Source: Candidatus Izemoplasma sp. (lineage in GTDB: Bacteria; Bacillota_I; Bacilli_A; Izemoplasmatales; Izemoplasmataceae). Taken from it: DNA of 64,000 nucleotides. Positions 26,550-36,432 of the stretch are shown piece by piece (positions within the stretch are counted from its first letter, which is position 1; each line of letters begins with the position of its first letter). A program made the translations under genes and the position numbers. The notes beneath the pieces were generated by a model. The model was not told the origin of the DNA, did no database searches, and saw nothing but the letters and a program-made list of their open reading frames with translations. The stretch covers positions 124,001-188,000 of the forward strand of contig JAXKVY010000003.1 of assembly GCA_036172455.1 (NCBI GenBank), read 5' to 3'.

Positions 26550-29192
26550 ATGGCAAATACAAAGGAAGATATTTTAAAACAATTAGAAAAGAATTATTAT
26601 GATTTGCAAAAACAAGAACTGCAAATTTATGACAACAATCAGACATTACGCAAAGAAATTGATGAGGAATTTAAAACGTTAAAAAAAGGTTTAGAGGAAG
26701 CCATCAAGGTTCATAAAAACACTTTTGAAGAGGCAAAAGAAGCTAAAGAAGAACGTGACAAATCCATTAAAGCAAAAACAAAGAAACAATTAAAAACATT
26801 AGAAAAAGCGTTAAGTGATGCTGAAAAAGAACATGATAAGACTGTTGAAGAGATAAAGCAAACATTTGAAGAGACTAAAGAAACTATTGAAGATCAAATC
26901 AATGAAGAAAAGAAATCAACGGAAAGTCACAAACAAAAGCTCTTGAAAACCTATGAAAAGGAACAAGAGAGATTTGATCATGAAATAGCAAAATTGAAAG
27001 AAAAAATAAGTGATATACAAGCCGATTATCAAACAAAACGTGAGAAGCGTAACCGTCGCTTTGATGAAGATTTGAAAAAAGAACAAAACAAATACGATCA
27101 AGCGCAAGAACATGAAAAAGAAAAAGCCAAAGATAAAGAGATTGAACTAGAAGAAAAAATCGCGAAAGAAAAAGAAAAAGTCACAGAAAAAATCGAACTG
27201 TTAAAGCCTGTTTATGAAGAAGAACTTGAAGAAATCAATGATAAAATCAAGGCTGAAAAAGCAGATTTAGAAGCGAAGCGTGCAGATGTTATTGACAGCG
27301 CAAATCAACGCATTGAGGTACGCAAGAAACATTTAGAACGTGCAGAAAAAGAAAAGGATAAACGCAGCATTAAACAACATAAAAAAGATATTAAAAAAAT
27401 TACTAAAGAACGCGATAAAGATGTTAAAGTACTTGATGAAGACATTCAAAAAGCAACAAACGAATCTGAAGAGTACCGGTTTAAATTTATGCGTGATCAT
27501 CATGAAAAAATGCATAAAATCAATACACAATTACAAGAGTATATTCACGATCAACGACACAAAATTAGTGAGCGAAAAGAAGCGTTAACCCATGCATTAA
27601 ACTTACTTGAACAGGATTTTAAAGATACAAAAACACACTTACAAGAAACGCTTCAAGAAGCATTACTTGAATTAGATCAAGAAGAACTAAATACGATCAA
27701 GCAATTAAAAGTAACCATAGAAAAACACGCATTATTGAAAAAAGAGTCTGAGTTAGACTATGAACACGCAACGAATAAAGCAGATCATTTACTTAAAGAT
27801 CGTATTAATGTCTTAGAAACACAATTAGATAAAGCACGTGTTGAGCGCGATCGTGACATTAATATCAAAGATATTGAGTTACAAATTGACAAAGCAGATA
27901 TTGATCATCAAACAGATATTGAAGATGCCCAAGAAAGTTTTGACTATTATATGAGTGATGTTCGCTTAAAGCAAGACGAGGTTGATTACTTAGTGAACGT
28001 TCAACAAAGTCAAAAAGAGTCATATCTAGATCTCCAACAACGATACAAGCCCGTCATAGAAGAAAAAGCTGAACGGATGTATGACTATGAAGCACATCAA
28101 GTGGATACTGTCATTGAACAAAAGGTTAGTTTCTTAGAACATGAAAAACAAGATCTTGCCACATATTACGAAGACTTAACAACACAAATCAACGCTGAAT
28201 TTGATCAAGACAGTAAACCATTCTTAGAAGCGATTAAGTCATATAAGAAACCTCATGAACACGTGTTAGAAGATTTCAAAGAAGCTTACAACAAAGATAG
28301 TGAGCTACTGAATAAAAAACTTAATGCCGCTGATAAGCGCAAAGATAAAAAAACAATTGAAACTGAACTTGAAGACCGCACTGCTTCATATGAAGCAGCT
28401 GTTGCTAGAGAAAATAAAGCGTATGAAAAACAAATCTCACTCTATGAAGTCGCTATTGAAGATGCGCGTAAACGACGTGACAAAGCTTTAGAACAAGCAG
28501 ATAATGTTTATCAAATGCAGCTAGACCGGTTCGACCAAGCAATTGCAGAAACACATGAAACCAGACAAGCGCAGAAAAAAGATGCTGAACAACGGATGCA
28601 ATCATTATTACAAGGTGTGCATGCCTTTGATCAACACGCAGAAAAACGTGACGATGCCCATGAACAGACGCTAGAGACATTCAAAAAAGCGAAAAAACAG
28701 AATATTCAAGATGCCATTGACACAAGAACAGAAGCCTTTAATGATACTGTTAGAAAGGTTGAAGAAGACTTCAATCAAACAAAAGAAGCCTTAAAAGACA
28801 ATATTGAATCCCTTAACCAACAGTATCAATCGGACACGAAGACAATTGATGAGAATAGAGAACAGAAAAAAGCTGAGATTGAAACGGCTATTGCTGAATT
28901 GAAAGCACGCATCGACCAACAAAAAGAAGCCGCTGAAAAGAATTACAAAGATGCGGAGGAAACAATTAAAGGAGACATCAATGCTCGTGAAGAAAAATTA
29001 TTAACCATTCGAAAAGAACAACACACCGGGTATAATGATATGTTAGATGCGATTGAAAAAGCCAAAGAAGATGAACAAAAACGGCATGAGCATGCCTTGA
29101 AAACCATCGAAAAAGATACCGAAAAAGAAAAAGAAGCATCCCTTAAAGCACTCGAACAAGAAAAAGATAAAACAATCGCTAGTTTACAGTAG
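26550..29192 (+). CDS. Giant cytoplasmic coiled-coil protein
   Basis: 880 residues made almost wholly of Glu, Lys, Gln, Asp and Ala heptads, with no signal peptide, no membrane segment and no recognised enzymatic motif. There is no Walker A site, so it is not an SMC ATPase. Charged repeats such as KEREKE and EKDKRS run from end to end; a few short stretches with hydrophobic residues (for example around residue 470) may be hinges. It is monocistronic with a strong AAAGGAGGAAAC ribosome site and its own terminator. A structural or filament-forming role is plausible. Homology cannot be judged by eye because of the low complexity. Confidence 0.75.
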   Translation: MANTKEDILKQLEKNYYDLQKQELQIYDNNQTLRKEIDEEFKTLKKGLEEAIKVHKNTFEEAKEAKEERDKSIKAKTKKQLKTLEKALSDAEKEHDKTVEEIKQTFEETKETIEDQINEEKKSTESHKQKLLKTYEKEQERFDHEIAKLKEKISDIQADYQTKREKRNRRFDEDLKKEQNKYDQAQEHEKEKAKDKEIELEEKIAKEKEKVTEKIELLKPVYEEELEEINDKIKAEKADLEAKRADVIDSANQRIEVRKKHLERAEKEKDKRSIKQHKKDIKKITKERDKDVKVLDEDIQKATNESEEYRFKFMRDHHEKMHKINTQLQEYIHDQRHKISERKEALTHALNLLEQDFKDTKTHLQETLQEALLELDQEELNTIKQLKVTIEKHALLKKESELDYEHATNKADHLLKDRINVLETQLDKARVERDRDINIKDIELQIDKADIDHQTDIEDAQESFDYYMSDVRLKQDEVDYLVNVQQSQKESYLDLQQRYKPVIEEKAERMYDYEAHQVDTVIEQKVSFLEHEKQDLATYYEDLTTQINAEFDQDSKPFLEAIKSYKKPHEHVLEDFKEAYNKDSELLNKKLNAADKRKDKKTIETELEDRTASYEAAVARENKAYEKQISLYEVAIEDARKRRDKALEQADNVYQMQLDRFDQAIAETHETRQAQKKDAEQRMQSLLQGVHAFDQHAEKRDDAHEQTLETFKKAKKQNIQDAIDTRTEAFNDTVRKVEEDFNQTKEALKDNIESLNQQYQSDTKTIDENREQKKAEIETAIAELKARIDQQKEAAEKNYKDAEETIKGDINAREEKLLTIRKEQHTGYNDMLDAIEKAKEDEQKRHEHALKTIEKDTEKEKEASLKALEQEKDKTIASLQ

Positions 29193-29204
29193 TGAATAAT
29201 TTTA

Positions 29205-29233
29205 AAGAACGCTCTAGAAAGAGCGTTCTTTTT
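29205..29233 (+). terminator. Terminator of the coiled-coil gene
   Basis: AAGAACGCTCT and AGAGCGTTCTT form a perfect 11-base stem with an AGAA loop, followed by T. Confidence 0.92.
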
Positions 29234-29260
29234 ACGCTATAATAACCTTAGGTGAGTAAA

Positions 29261-30805
29261 ATGAAAATGAATTTTAAACGCAATGTGTGGATTGGATTAA
29301 TTCTTGTATTAGCCATCATTGTACGAATTGTCTTTGAAATTATCATAAGAACGTTTCGCATTGACTATTCTTTTGCGAACTTCTTATTACAATTTTTAAG
29401 ATACTTTGTCCGTTTTATAGCTGTATTAATATGGTTGAGAATTGTTTATAAAAGTGAATATACAATCAATAAATTACCCTGGCTATTATTCTTGATTTTA
29501 GATCCTCTAACAGGTACGGTCTTTTTCTTAACGTTTGGTCGTGATTTTAGAGAGAGCTACCGATATGCATCACACCCTTTAATGCAAGATGGACAGTATC
29601 TTACGCATGAACCACTCACAAACTTTAATAATGCGTTACTTAGTAAGATGGATACAGAAATCACCGATATCTATAAGACAGCGTATAATATAACGCATCA
29701 TCACGTATATCAACATGATAGTCAAGTAACCCCTATTACAAAAGGGGATGTATTCTTTAATGAACTTGAATCGCATATCTTAAAAGCACGATCATTTATT
29801 TTATTCCAAACCTATATCCTAAGAACAGACGATACCGGTAAACGGATTTTACATGCCTTAAAGCAAAAAGCCGAAGAGGGGGTTGAAATCTATTTACTCT
29901 ATGATGCGGTAGGTAGTGTGTTTTTAGACCGTAAACTGATGAAGGCATTAAAAGAAAGTGGTGTCATAGTACATCCAATAGATTCTGTCTACTTTGGATT
30001 TTTTGATACGCGTATCACTTATAGAAATCACCGAAAAGTGTGTATTATTGACGGCGAGACAGCCTTCTTAGGGGGCATGAATATCGCAGACGAGTATCAA
30101 AACCAATCGAAGAAATTTCCGCCGTTTAGAGATACGCAACTAAAAATAAAAGGGCAAGTGATTAATAGTCTTGTCCAACTGTTCTTTAAAGATTATTATT
30201 ATGTCACAGATACTTTAATTGACGATGACAGATTTTATAACGCTAAACGAGTGAGCTCTAATGGTCTCGTTCAAGTGATTCCGTCTGGACCAGATGATAA
30301 ATACCCACCCATTCGTAATGTTTATGTTAAAATGATCAATAATGCCAAAGCCTCGATAAAAATCATGACCCCGTATTTAGCGCTTGATAATGAACTCGCC
30401 ACATCGTTAATTATCGCGGCACGTGGCGGCGTGAAAGTGGATATCATTGTCCCCGGTATCCCCGATAAAAAATCGGTGTACATGGTCACTCAATCTTTCT
30501 TTGATGAATTGTTACAAGAAGGGATAAACATTCATTTATACAATGATGCGTTTTGCCACGCTAAAGTGTTTATCATTGATGACCGATTAGCATCATGTGG
30601 TACGTATAATTTTGATAATCGTAGTGCAAGAAGTAATTTTGAAGTGACAATGTTACTATATCAAACTGGTGTTGAAGCGTTAGTTGAAGCGTTTAATTTA
30701 GATCTTCAAAATGCAACTAAAGTGATTGAAAACGAATGGGAAAATAAATCGATGTTTAAACGGTTACTGTTAGGGATAATGAACTTATTTGCGCCACTAG
30801 TCTAA
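29261..30805 (+). CDS. cls: Cardiolipin synthase
   Basis: Phospholipase-D-type membrane enzyme joining two phosphatidylglycerols into cardiolipin. Two N-terminal helices are followed by a conserved LLFLILDPLTGTVFFLTFGR segment. Two HKD motifs are present: HRKVCIIDGE near residue 257 and HAKVFIIDDR near 433. 514 residues is typical. I start at the ATG at 29261, four bases after AGGTGAG; an in-frame GTG at 29252 lies inside that site. The downstream gene is separated by 18 bases. Confidence 0.93.
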   Translation: MKMNFKRNVWIGLILVLAIIVRIVFEIIIRTFRIDYSFANFLLQFLRYFVRFIAVLIWLRIVYKSEYTINKLPWLLFLILDPLTGTVFFLTFGRDFRESYRYASHPLMQDGQYLTHEPLTNFNNALLSKMDTEITDIYKTAYNITHHHVYQHDSQVTPITKGDVFFNELESHILKARSFILFQTYILRTDDTGKRILHALKQKAEEGVEIYLLYDAVGSVFLDRKLMKALKESGVIVHPIDSVYFGFFDTRITYRNHRKVCIIDGETAFLGGMNIADEYQNQSKKFPPFRDTQLKIKGQVINSLVQLFFKDYYYVTDTLIDDDRFYNAKRVSSNGLVQVIPSGPDDKYPPIRNVYVKMINNAKASIKIMTPYLALDNELATSLIIAARGGVKVDIIVPGIPDKKSVYMVTQSFFDELLQEGINIHLYNDAFCHAKVFIIDDRLASCGTYNFDNRSARSNFEVTMLLYQTGVEALVEAFNLDLQNATKVIENEWENKSMFKRLLLGIMNLFAPLV

Positions 30806-30823
30806 ATTCTGAGGAGAGATACA

Positions 30824-31564
30824 ATGTTTAATGAAATCTATGCTCAAACGTTTCAACTATTTTCGATTATGCACATCATTCCTGTAGGCATCATTTTTAT
30901 AATTATTACCTTGATATATATTAAGCGTGATTGGCTAAGAGATTCTAACAAAGAAACAATATTACGATACAGTCTAGCTGCCTTAATTGTGCTTCAAGAG
31001 ATAACTTTACAAGTGTATCGTTTGGTCTTTAATACTTGGGAGTTAAGCACGAGTTTACCATTACAACTATGCGCTATTGGTGTGATGATGACCGCAGTTA
31101 TATTAATCACAAAATCAAAAACACTGTTTTTAAAAACGGTTTTCATTTTGTTTATCGGTGCGTCTTTAGCACTGATTACCCCAGGGATTGAAAACAATTA
31201 TGGATTCCCCCATTTTCGCTATTATCAATTCTTTGTATCACATGGCTTAATTGTTATTAATTTAAGTGTTATTCTATTTGTCTTTAACTTTCAAAAAGAC
31301 ATCCGGTATAAGCATTTATTAGATAATTTTGTCAGTCTCATGCTGATTGCGATAATCCTTTATATAATCAATATCATCACTGGGGGTAATTACATGTATT
31401 TAATGGAAAAACCCGCCCCAGGTACTTTATTCGATGCCTTTGGACCATATCCTATCTACATTGTTCAGATTTTATGTTTCGGCATACCGTTTTTCTTTCA
31501 TCTGTTTTATATTCCCTTTTTTATCCGGGATTTTAGAATGTCAAATACGAGACAAAACGCATAA
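30824..31564 (+). CDS. TIGR02206/YwaF-type membrane protein
   Basis: Integral membrane protein of 246 residues with about seven helices, related to B. subtilis YwaF. The loop STSLPLQLCAIGVMM is the family's conserved LPLHLC-type motif. A second member at 52129-52872 shares the HIIPVG/HLFYVI start and the same topology. Function unknown. It follows cls with a GGAGAG ribosome site and probably belongs to its transcript. Confidence 0.8.
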   Translation: MFNEIYAQTFQLFSIMHIIPVGIIFIIITLIYIKRDWLRDSNKETILRYSLAALIVLQEITLQVYRLVFNTWELSTSLPLQLCAIGVMMTAVILITKSKTLFLKTVFILFIGASLALITPGIENNYGFPHFRYYQFFVSHGLIVINLSVILFVFNFQKDIRYKHLLDNFVSLMLIAIILYIINIITGGNYMYLMEKPAPGTLFDAFGPYPIYIVQILCFGIPFFFHLFYIPFFIRDFRMSNTRQNA

Positions 31565-31592
31565 AAAAAGCGCTTCTAAGCGCTTTTTTTTA
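31563..31592. terminator. Bidirectional terminator
   Basis: AAAAAGCGCTT and AAGCGCTTTTT flank a very short loop, with A and T runs on the two sides. It serves the convergent YwaF-type gene and the 31590-33293 gene. Confidence 0.85.
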
Positions 31593-33293
31593 GTTACTAT
31601 CACCCATATCAATAACAGTGAAATCTTGTACTTCAATGGTGATGGTATCGCCAATATCTTTTTCGATAAAGTATCGCATTTTATCAAAACTAAAGGTCGA
31701 TACATTGATAACATAGTACACATCATTATCGATTTGTACCCAGTAAATCGTATTACCTTCATTGACATAAGATGTCACATCGGTAATCTCACCTGTAATG
31801 TTGGTTAAGTTCGTTTGATTCGATATCCCTAAATTAAGAAGATAGTCACTATAGGCATTTGTTTTTTTCTCTGCAATACCATAGGTTTCTAAATCTGTTA
31901 CATTCATAAAGACATGGCGGATGATTCTGCCATCTTCCCCTTTGATTAAAATATAGTAAGTTGGCGAACCATTGACGTTGATTGGAATCGGGAATGATGT
32001 CGAAATGTTGTTTTGTGGAATCAAGGTTAAGGTTTTACTCATCGCCGCATATTCTGTAGCGCCAGGGAATTGATATAAGGTGGCTTCTTTGGTTTTAACA
32101 TTCATATAGACAAAACCAATCGTTGATTCATCGCTTCCGGCGCTGGTTAACCCAGTAAAGTAATACAGTCCATTATTGTTTTTAATCGTCCGTTTGCCAT
32201 CACTTGACTTTAAGACACCACGTTGTGCTAAGAAACTATTGAGCCAGCCATCTTGTAAAGTACCCCAGTAGTCTAAATGTTGGAGTAATAGTCCTGGCGG
32301 ATAGACACTTTCGACCCAATCAGGTACGTCATCGGGATCGTAAATATCGACATCTCCTGTGACCGCATCAACAACGGCAATCTTCGCAATATCATCGCCC
32401 CCATTTAAAAAGATTGTCGGTAATGAATACTGTAAGATATAATACGGATGACCACTTTCGTCAATTTCGAAGTAGCTTTGTTCAAACCGGTATTTGTTCA
32501 AACCATTCATATAGGCATGACGTTTTAAATCTTGTTCAAAGAAAGCACTTGGTGTGTATTTTAAACCAATATCTTCTGTAGCACTCAAGTTGACAAGGGT
32601 GGTTTCTGAGGTGACTTTATTAATTAAAATATAACCTGGCGTTCCTTCGTTATTATTGTTTAACCATTTAAAGATACCACGGTATTCTAGAGGTGATACT
32701 AAGTATTGTTCCCCTTGATAAATGATATCTGAGTATGCGCCTGGTTCAAACTCCGAGCCAATACCAGGATACTCTCCTAGTTTTAATGATCCGAGTTTGA
32801 CGCCATAACTCTTATCTACAATCGGTAAGGTATTCACATCAACCGTTTGAACATCATCATCAAAGACTTTTTCATCAACATGTAATAATTCACTATACGC
32901 TTCACTATGTAAAAAGACCCGTCCACCAAATAATCCATAAACAAAAATAGACAAAATAACAACAAGGCCAAATAGGGCACTTGAGGCTTTTACGACATAG
33001 TCATGGGCTAAGTTAAAGTCACGATAAGTCAACTGTAATCCTAAAATGACAAACGCAACGCCATAGATAATGATCGCGAGGTACCGCAAATTAAATTTAA
33101 ATAATACAAAGTAATTAAATGCCCAGAATAAGAGTAATAGACCAAGTAATTTCAAAACACCTATTCCAATATCTTTGATTGTGGGTGTCGATACTTCTTC
33201 AATATGATCATGTGACTTGTCAAATATAGTTTGAAAGGTATATGATGCGACTAAAAATAATAAGATTGTACCAATTAATGCTAGAATGCCCAT
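31590..33293 (-). CDS. Membrane protein with large extracytoplasmic domain, unknown function
   Basis: 567 residues from the ATG at 33293, chosen because AAGGAG lies eight bases before it. The first 140 residues contain several hydrophobic helices, including LLGLLLLFWAFNYFVLFKF. The remainder of about 420 residues is soluble, rich in beta-strands and aromatic residues, with motifs like PGIGSEFEPGAYSDIIYQG and EGTPGYILINKVTSET, which resembles the extracellular part of PepSY-like or cell-wall associated proteins. I do not recognise the family with certainty. It is a single gene, between two hairpins. Confidence 0.7.
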   Translation of the reverse strand: MGILALIGTILLFLVASYTFQTIFDKSHDHIEEVSTPTIKDIGIGVLKLLGLLLLFWAFNYFVLFKFNLRYLAIIIYGVAFVILGLQLTYRDFNLAHDYVVKASSALFGLVVILSIFVYGLFGGRVFLHSEAYSELLHVDEKVFDDDVQTVDVNTLPIVDKSYGVKLGSLKLGEYPGIGSEFEPGAYSDIIYQGEQYLVSPLEYRGIFKWLNNNNEGTPGYILINKVTSETTLVNLSATEDIGLKYTPSAFFEQDLKRHAYMNGLNKYRFEQSYFEIDESGHPYYILQYSLPTIFLNGGDDIAKIAVVDAVTGDVDIYDPDDVPDWVESVYPPGLLLQHLDYWGTLQDGWLNSFLAQRGVLKSSDGKRTIKNNNGLYYFTGLTSAGSDESTIGFVYMNVKTKEATLYQFPGATEYAAMSKTLTLIPQNNISTSFPIPINVNGSPTYYILIKGEDGRIIRHVFMNVTDLETYGIAEKKTNAYSDYLLNLGISNQTNLTNITGEITDVTSYVNEGNTIYWVQIDNDVYYVINVSTFSFDKMRYFIEKDIGDTITIEVQDFTVIDMGDSN

Positions 33294-33357
33294 TAAATCA
33301 ACTCCTTGAGTATAGTATATCAAACTTCAAATCAATCCTAAAACAAAATCCCTTTAT

Positions 33358-33933
33358 TTACAAAAAGGGATTCAGATAATTGAGTAATATAATTAGTAAA
33401 TACAACGCCATACTGTAAATCAGTACGACAGTTGGTCCAAATAATAAACCTGTGATAAAGCGTTTAATTTGAGTACTTTGATAGTGGCTGTTATGTTGAA
33501 GATAACCATCAATGACGAGTGGTAGACCTAAAATAAGATACACCCAGTAATATATTTGCCAATAAATCAATATCCCCGTCATAGCGATGCCGACCATAAT
33601 CCCAAGACACCGTACACAGATAGGAAATAGTCGTGTAAGCATTGATAGTGACCGTGAGCTTTTCTGGTGGCAATTAAATAGTGCGGCTAAATAAGGGCGT
33701 TTTAAAATATACCCTAGTAACGTAACAAACACGAGGACACTACTTAAGGCAAAGTACCCATATAAAACAGCGTGATGTGATAACGGCAGATATACTTTCG
33801 GTAATATGATGAATGCACTCATTGATAAAAACATCATAATACTGATCAATATAATCCGTTCAAAAACCTTTAAAGGAACGGCATGTATACATGCGTTTTC
33901 CTTGATATCACGGCCACACTGACGACAAAACAT
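33358..33933 (-). CDS. DUF2085 membrane protein with N-terminal zinc-ribbon-like motif
   Basis: 191 residues from the ATG at 33933. The N-terminus FCRQCGRDIKENACIH gives three Cys and one His, a possible half zinc ribbon. The centre has NCHQKSSRSLSM and PICVRCLGIMVG, the conserved CHQ...RSL...C.RC.G motif of DUF2085. Several hydrophobic helices are visible. It follows the zinc-ribbon gene at 33935-34252 by one base. Function of the family is unknown. A hairpin (about 33343-33368) overlaps its 3' end. Confidence 0.78.
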   Translation of the reverse strand: MFCRQCGRDIKENACIHAVPLKVFERIILISIMMFLSMSAFIILPKVYLPLSHHAVLYGYFALSSVLVFVTLLGYILKRPYLAALFNCHQKSSRSLSMLTRLFPICVRCLGIMVGIAMTGILIYWQIYYWVYLILGLPLVIDGYLQHNSHYQSTQIKRFITGLLFGPTVVLIYSMALYLLIILLNYLNPFL

Positions 33934-33934
33934 G

Positions 33935-34252
33935 TTAATCAATAACACCAAAGCCAAAAATACTCATAAAAAACATGATATAGATAAAAACAAAGGTTAA
34001 ACTCAGTCCTACATATACTAATGCCCCAATACCTGCAGAACGTGCATTCAACGGCTTATCATCTTTCCAAATTAAATAAACAATTAATCCTGCGACAGGT
34101 ACCAAAAAGCCTAATAGACCCCATAAAAAACCACCTTCATCTTTGACAGATGATAAGGTATTTTGTGATTGTCTATGACGTTCTTTACCACAGTGTAAAC
34201 ATACATCTTGTGTGGGAGTGACTTCCTCACCACAGTAATAACAATATGTCAT
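33935..34252 (-). CDS. Zinc-ribbon membrane protein
   Basis: 105 residues. The N-terminal zinc ribbon has CYYCGEEVTPTQDVCLHC (two CxxC pairs). It is followed by a short linker and two hydrophobic helices around GGFLWGLLGFLVPVAGLIVYL and the C-terminus. It is a paralogue of the next gene upstream. Probable small membrane regulator or stress protein; function unknown. It is coupled to the DUF2085 gene. Confidence 0.78.
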   Translation of the reverse strand: MTYCYYCGEEVTPTQDVCLHCGKERHRQSQNTLSSVKDEGGFLWGLLGFLVPVAGLIVYLIWKDDKPLNARSAGIGALVYVGLSLTFVFIYIMFFMSIFGFGVID

Positions 34253-34268
34253 CTTCTCACCTCACATA

Positions 34269-34291
34269 AAAAGGGTGCAATGCACCCTTTT
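34269..34291 (-). terminator. Terminator between the two zinc-ribbon genes
   Basis: AAAAGGGTGC and GCACCCTTTT form a strong stem, with further T on the minus strand. It follows the stop of the gene at 34299-34598. Confidence 0.85.
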
Positions 34292-34298
34292 AGTCATC

Positions 34299-34598
34299 TT
34301 AAAATGATGCTGCGCCAGCCAAAGCAAATACAACAATGTACATAAAGATTGAAATACCGACTGAAATAAGTGCACCCATTCCGGCAGCTTTAGCAGTCAA
34401 TGGGCGTTCATTTTGCCAAACAAGAAATAAGATAAGTCCGACAATTGAGACACAGAAACCTAATAATCCCCACAAGAATCCACCTTCATCAACGGGTGCT
34501 TTAAATCCTGAACTTTGGGATTTTAATTTGTGGCCACAGTTTAAACATACGTCTTGATCCTCGTTAACTTCATTCCCACAATTAGGGCAATAAGCCAT
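34299..34598 (-). CDS. Zinc-ribbon membrane protein, paralogue
   Basis: 99 residues from the ATG at 34598; the earlier ATG at 34607 sits against the AGAGAG ribosome site. The zinc ribbon is CPNCGNEVNEDQDVCLNC. Then follow a linker and GGFLWGLLGFCVSIVGLILFL, nearly the same as the neighbour at 33935-34252. The shared GGFLWGLLGF and RPLTAKAAGMGAL/KPLNARSAGIGAL show recent tandem duplication. Function unknown. Confidence 0.78.
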   Translation of the reverse strand: MAYCPNCGNEVNEDQDVCLNCGHKLKSQSSGFKAPVDEGGFLWGLLGFCVSIVGLILFLVWQNERPLTAKAAGMGALISVGISIFMYIVVFALAGAASF

Positions 34599-34710
34599 AG
34601 TAAACATTCTCTCTTTTTTACGTTTTTTAATTGAAATGAATTATAATTATACTATACATTTTAAGTCTATACAAGGATATTTATGCGATAGCTATAATTA
34701 TCAAACAAAG

Positions 34711-34737
34711 AAAAAACACTCAAAAATTTGAGTGTTT
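34711..34737 (-). terminator. Terminator of the broken DUF975 gene
   Basis: AAACACTCAAA and TTTGAGTGTTT pair around a short loop, with a T run on the minus strand. It overlaps the stop codon. Confidence 0.85.
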
Positions 34738-35332
34738 AAACACGCGTTTTCACATCTAAATAAAATTCAGTGAGGGTTGCTTGCATGTATGGTCCAACAT
34801 AGATAATCGCAAGACCAAAAGTAATCGCAACAAGAAGTCCCCAGAAAAAGAATGACAGACCTAAGAGGAACAAGTCCATTTTACGACCATCCATCATGCG
34901 CATACTGAGTTTAATTGCTTCACCAAATTTCACATTTGGATAATCATCATCAGCTAGTATAAATGGCGTCATCGCATACGACAAGGCTTTAATAATCCCT
35001 GGGATGATTAATAGTAATGCCCACAAAAAGATGAGCAATCCCATCAATAGTAACGTAACTAAGTTACGTAAGTAATGCCCATTTGTAAAGGCATCTAATA
35101 AGTTCCCTACTTATGCAGGTTTATTTTGTGCATGAAGTAAATAAAAACGGTGATATCCAACCGTAATAGGAATCACTAAAACGGCAATGATTGATCCAAA
35201 GAAGGTAGCGTTGTCACCTAAGACATTCACGCCATTTGGAATCGATTGAACTAAAATGTAAATTAAGGTAGCGGCAATCGCAGTACCCCAAAAGCCTTCT
35301 AATTTGGCTTTGGCTGTTTCCTTATATCTCAT
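34736..35332 (-). pseudogene. DUF975 membrane protein interrupted by a TAA
   Basis: Read from the ATG at 35332 (behind AAAGGAGAGGATT) the frame runs MRYKETAKAKLEGFWGTAIA, the DUF975 start, to NKPA, then a TAA at 35111-35113, then VGNLLDAFTNGHYLRNLVTL without a break to the stop at 34736. The two parts together (198 residues) have normal DUF975 length, several helices and the late segment FILADDDYPNVKFGEAIKLS. So this is a single-nonsense pseudogene, a sequencing error, or a very recent mutation. Confidence 0.75.
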
Positions 35333-35513
35333 AATCCTCTCCTTTAAAGTGTTAATCATCTTATAACAAAAGGTATTTATAAATAAAAGGATTTTTGTTA
35401 CAATTAAAAGCGTAATAGAAGAAGTGTTTTATGATAATGATAAGGAATCTATCGGTTGTACCTCTTATTTATGAGTTTTTTTACAAGATATGATAAATTA
35501 GAAGGAGGATATT

Positions 35514-36432
35514 ATGCGCACAATTATTGACGTTAAGCATTTAGTCAAACATTATGAAGACATTCAAGCTGTAAAAGACATTAGTTTTACTGTTGAAAAA
35601 AAAATAGTTTTTTTGCTTTCTTAGGACCTAACGGCGCAGGAAAAAGTACAACAATTAATATTATTTCAACGTTATTAAGCTATGATCAAGGTGATGTGAG
35701 AATATTTGATCAAACACTTGGAAAGCAGGATGCTTTAATAAGAGAAAAGATTGGTGTTGTATTTCAAAAGAGTATGTTAGATGATTTATTAACGGTATAT
35801 GAGAATTTAAAAATACGCGCAAGTTTTTATTAACTCGACAAAGCAGACTTTGAAAAACGGTTACGTGAACTCAATGATTTTATGAATATTACTGATTTTT
35901 TAGATCAACGATATGGTGACTTAAGTGGAGGCCAACGCCGTAAAGCAGATATTGCCCTTGCATTATTACATTGGCCATAACTCTTAATGTTAGATGAACC
36001 TACGACAGGGCTTGATCCGAAGAGTCGAAAAGATATTTGGGCATTAATTGAAAAACTACGTCAGGAAAAAGATATTACCATTTTTTAACTACCCAATATA
36101 TGGAAGAAGTTAAAGATGCCAATAAAGTCGTTGTCTTAGATGAAGGGAATATAGTGGCAGTAGGAAGCAGTGAAGCCTTACGCCGAGAGTATTCGTTTGA
36201 TCGTGTTAAAATGATCCCCAAAAAAGGATTAGTCGCTGCATTACAAAAAGCCAACATCGATTATTATCAAGTGAATGATACGATTAATATTAAAGTTGAG
36301 TCAAGCTTTGATGGGATTCCATTGGTCAAACAATTTGAAGAGTATATTGAAACCTTTGAAATTATTCGTGGTGACATGGATGATGTTTTCTTAAATATTA
36401 CCGGCCGTAAATTAGAAGGAGGTAGCCAATGA
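35514..36432 (+). pseudogene. Decayed ABC transporter ATPase
   Basis: ATG at 35514 follows GAAGGAGGATATT. The frame begins MRTIIDVKHLVKHYEDIQAV, then a 1-base deletion in or after A9 at 35596-35604 breaks it before the Walker A motif (GPNGAGKSTT, readable in another frame). Two in-frame TAA follow (35831-35833 and 35978-35980), the second just before [16 protein letters not shown] (Walker B). A second 1-base deletion lies in T6 at 36081-36086. The signature LSGGQRRK is present. Its C-terminus is intact and overlaps the permease by four bases. Four lesions make it a real pseudogene of a DrrA/NatA-type exporter ATPase. Confidence 0.88.

Noticed and set aside
26916-27530. Phe/Leu-rich open frames antisense to the coiled-coil gene
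   Set aside because: They are the reverse complement of Glu/Lys codon runs, a known artefact of low-complexity coding sequence.
26550-29192. SMC-type chromosome segregation ATPase
   Set aside because: No Walker A, Walker B or signature motif at either end.
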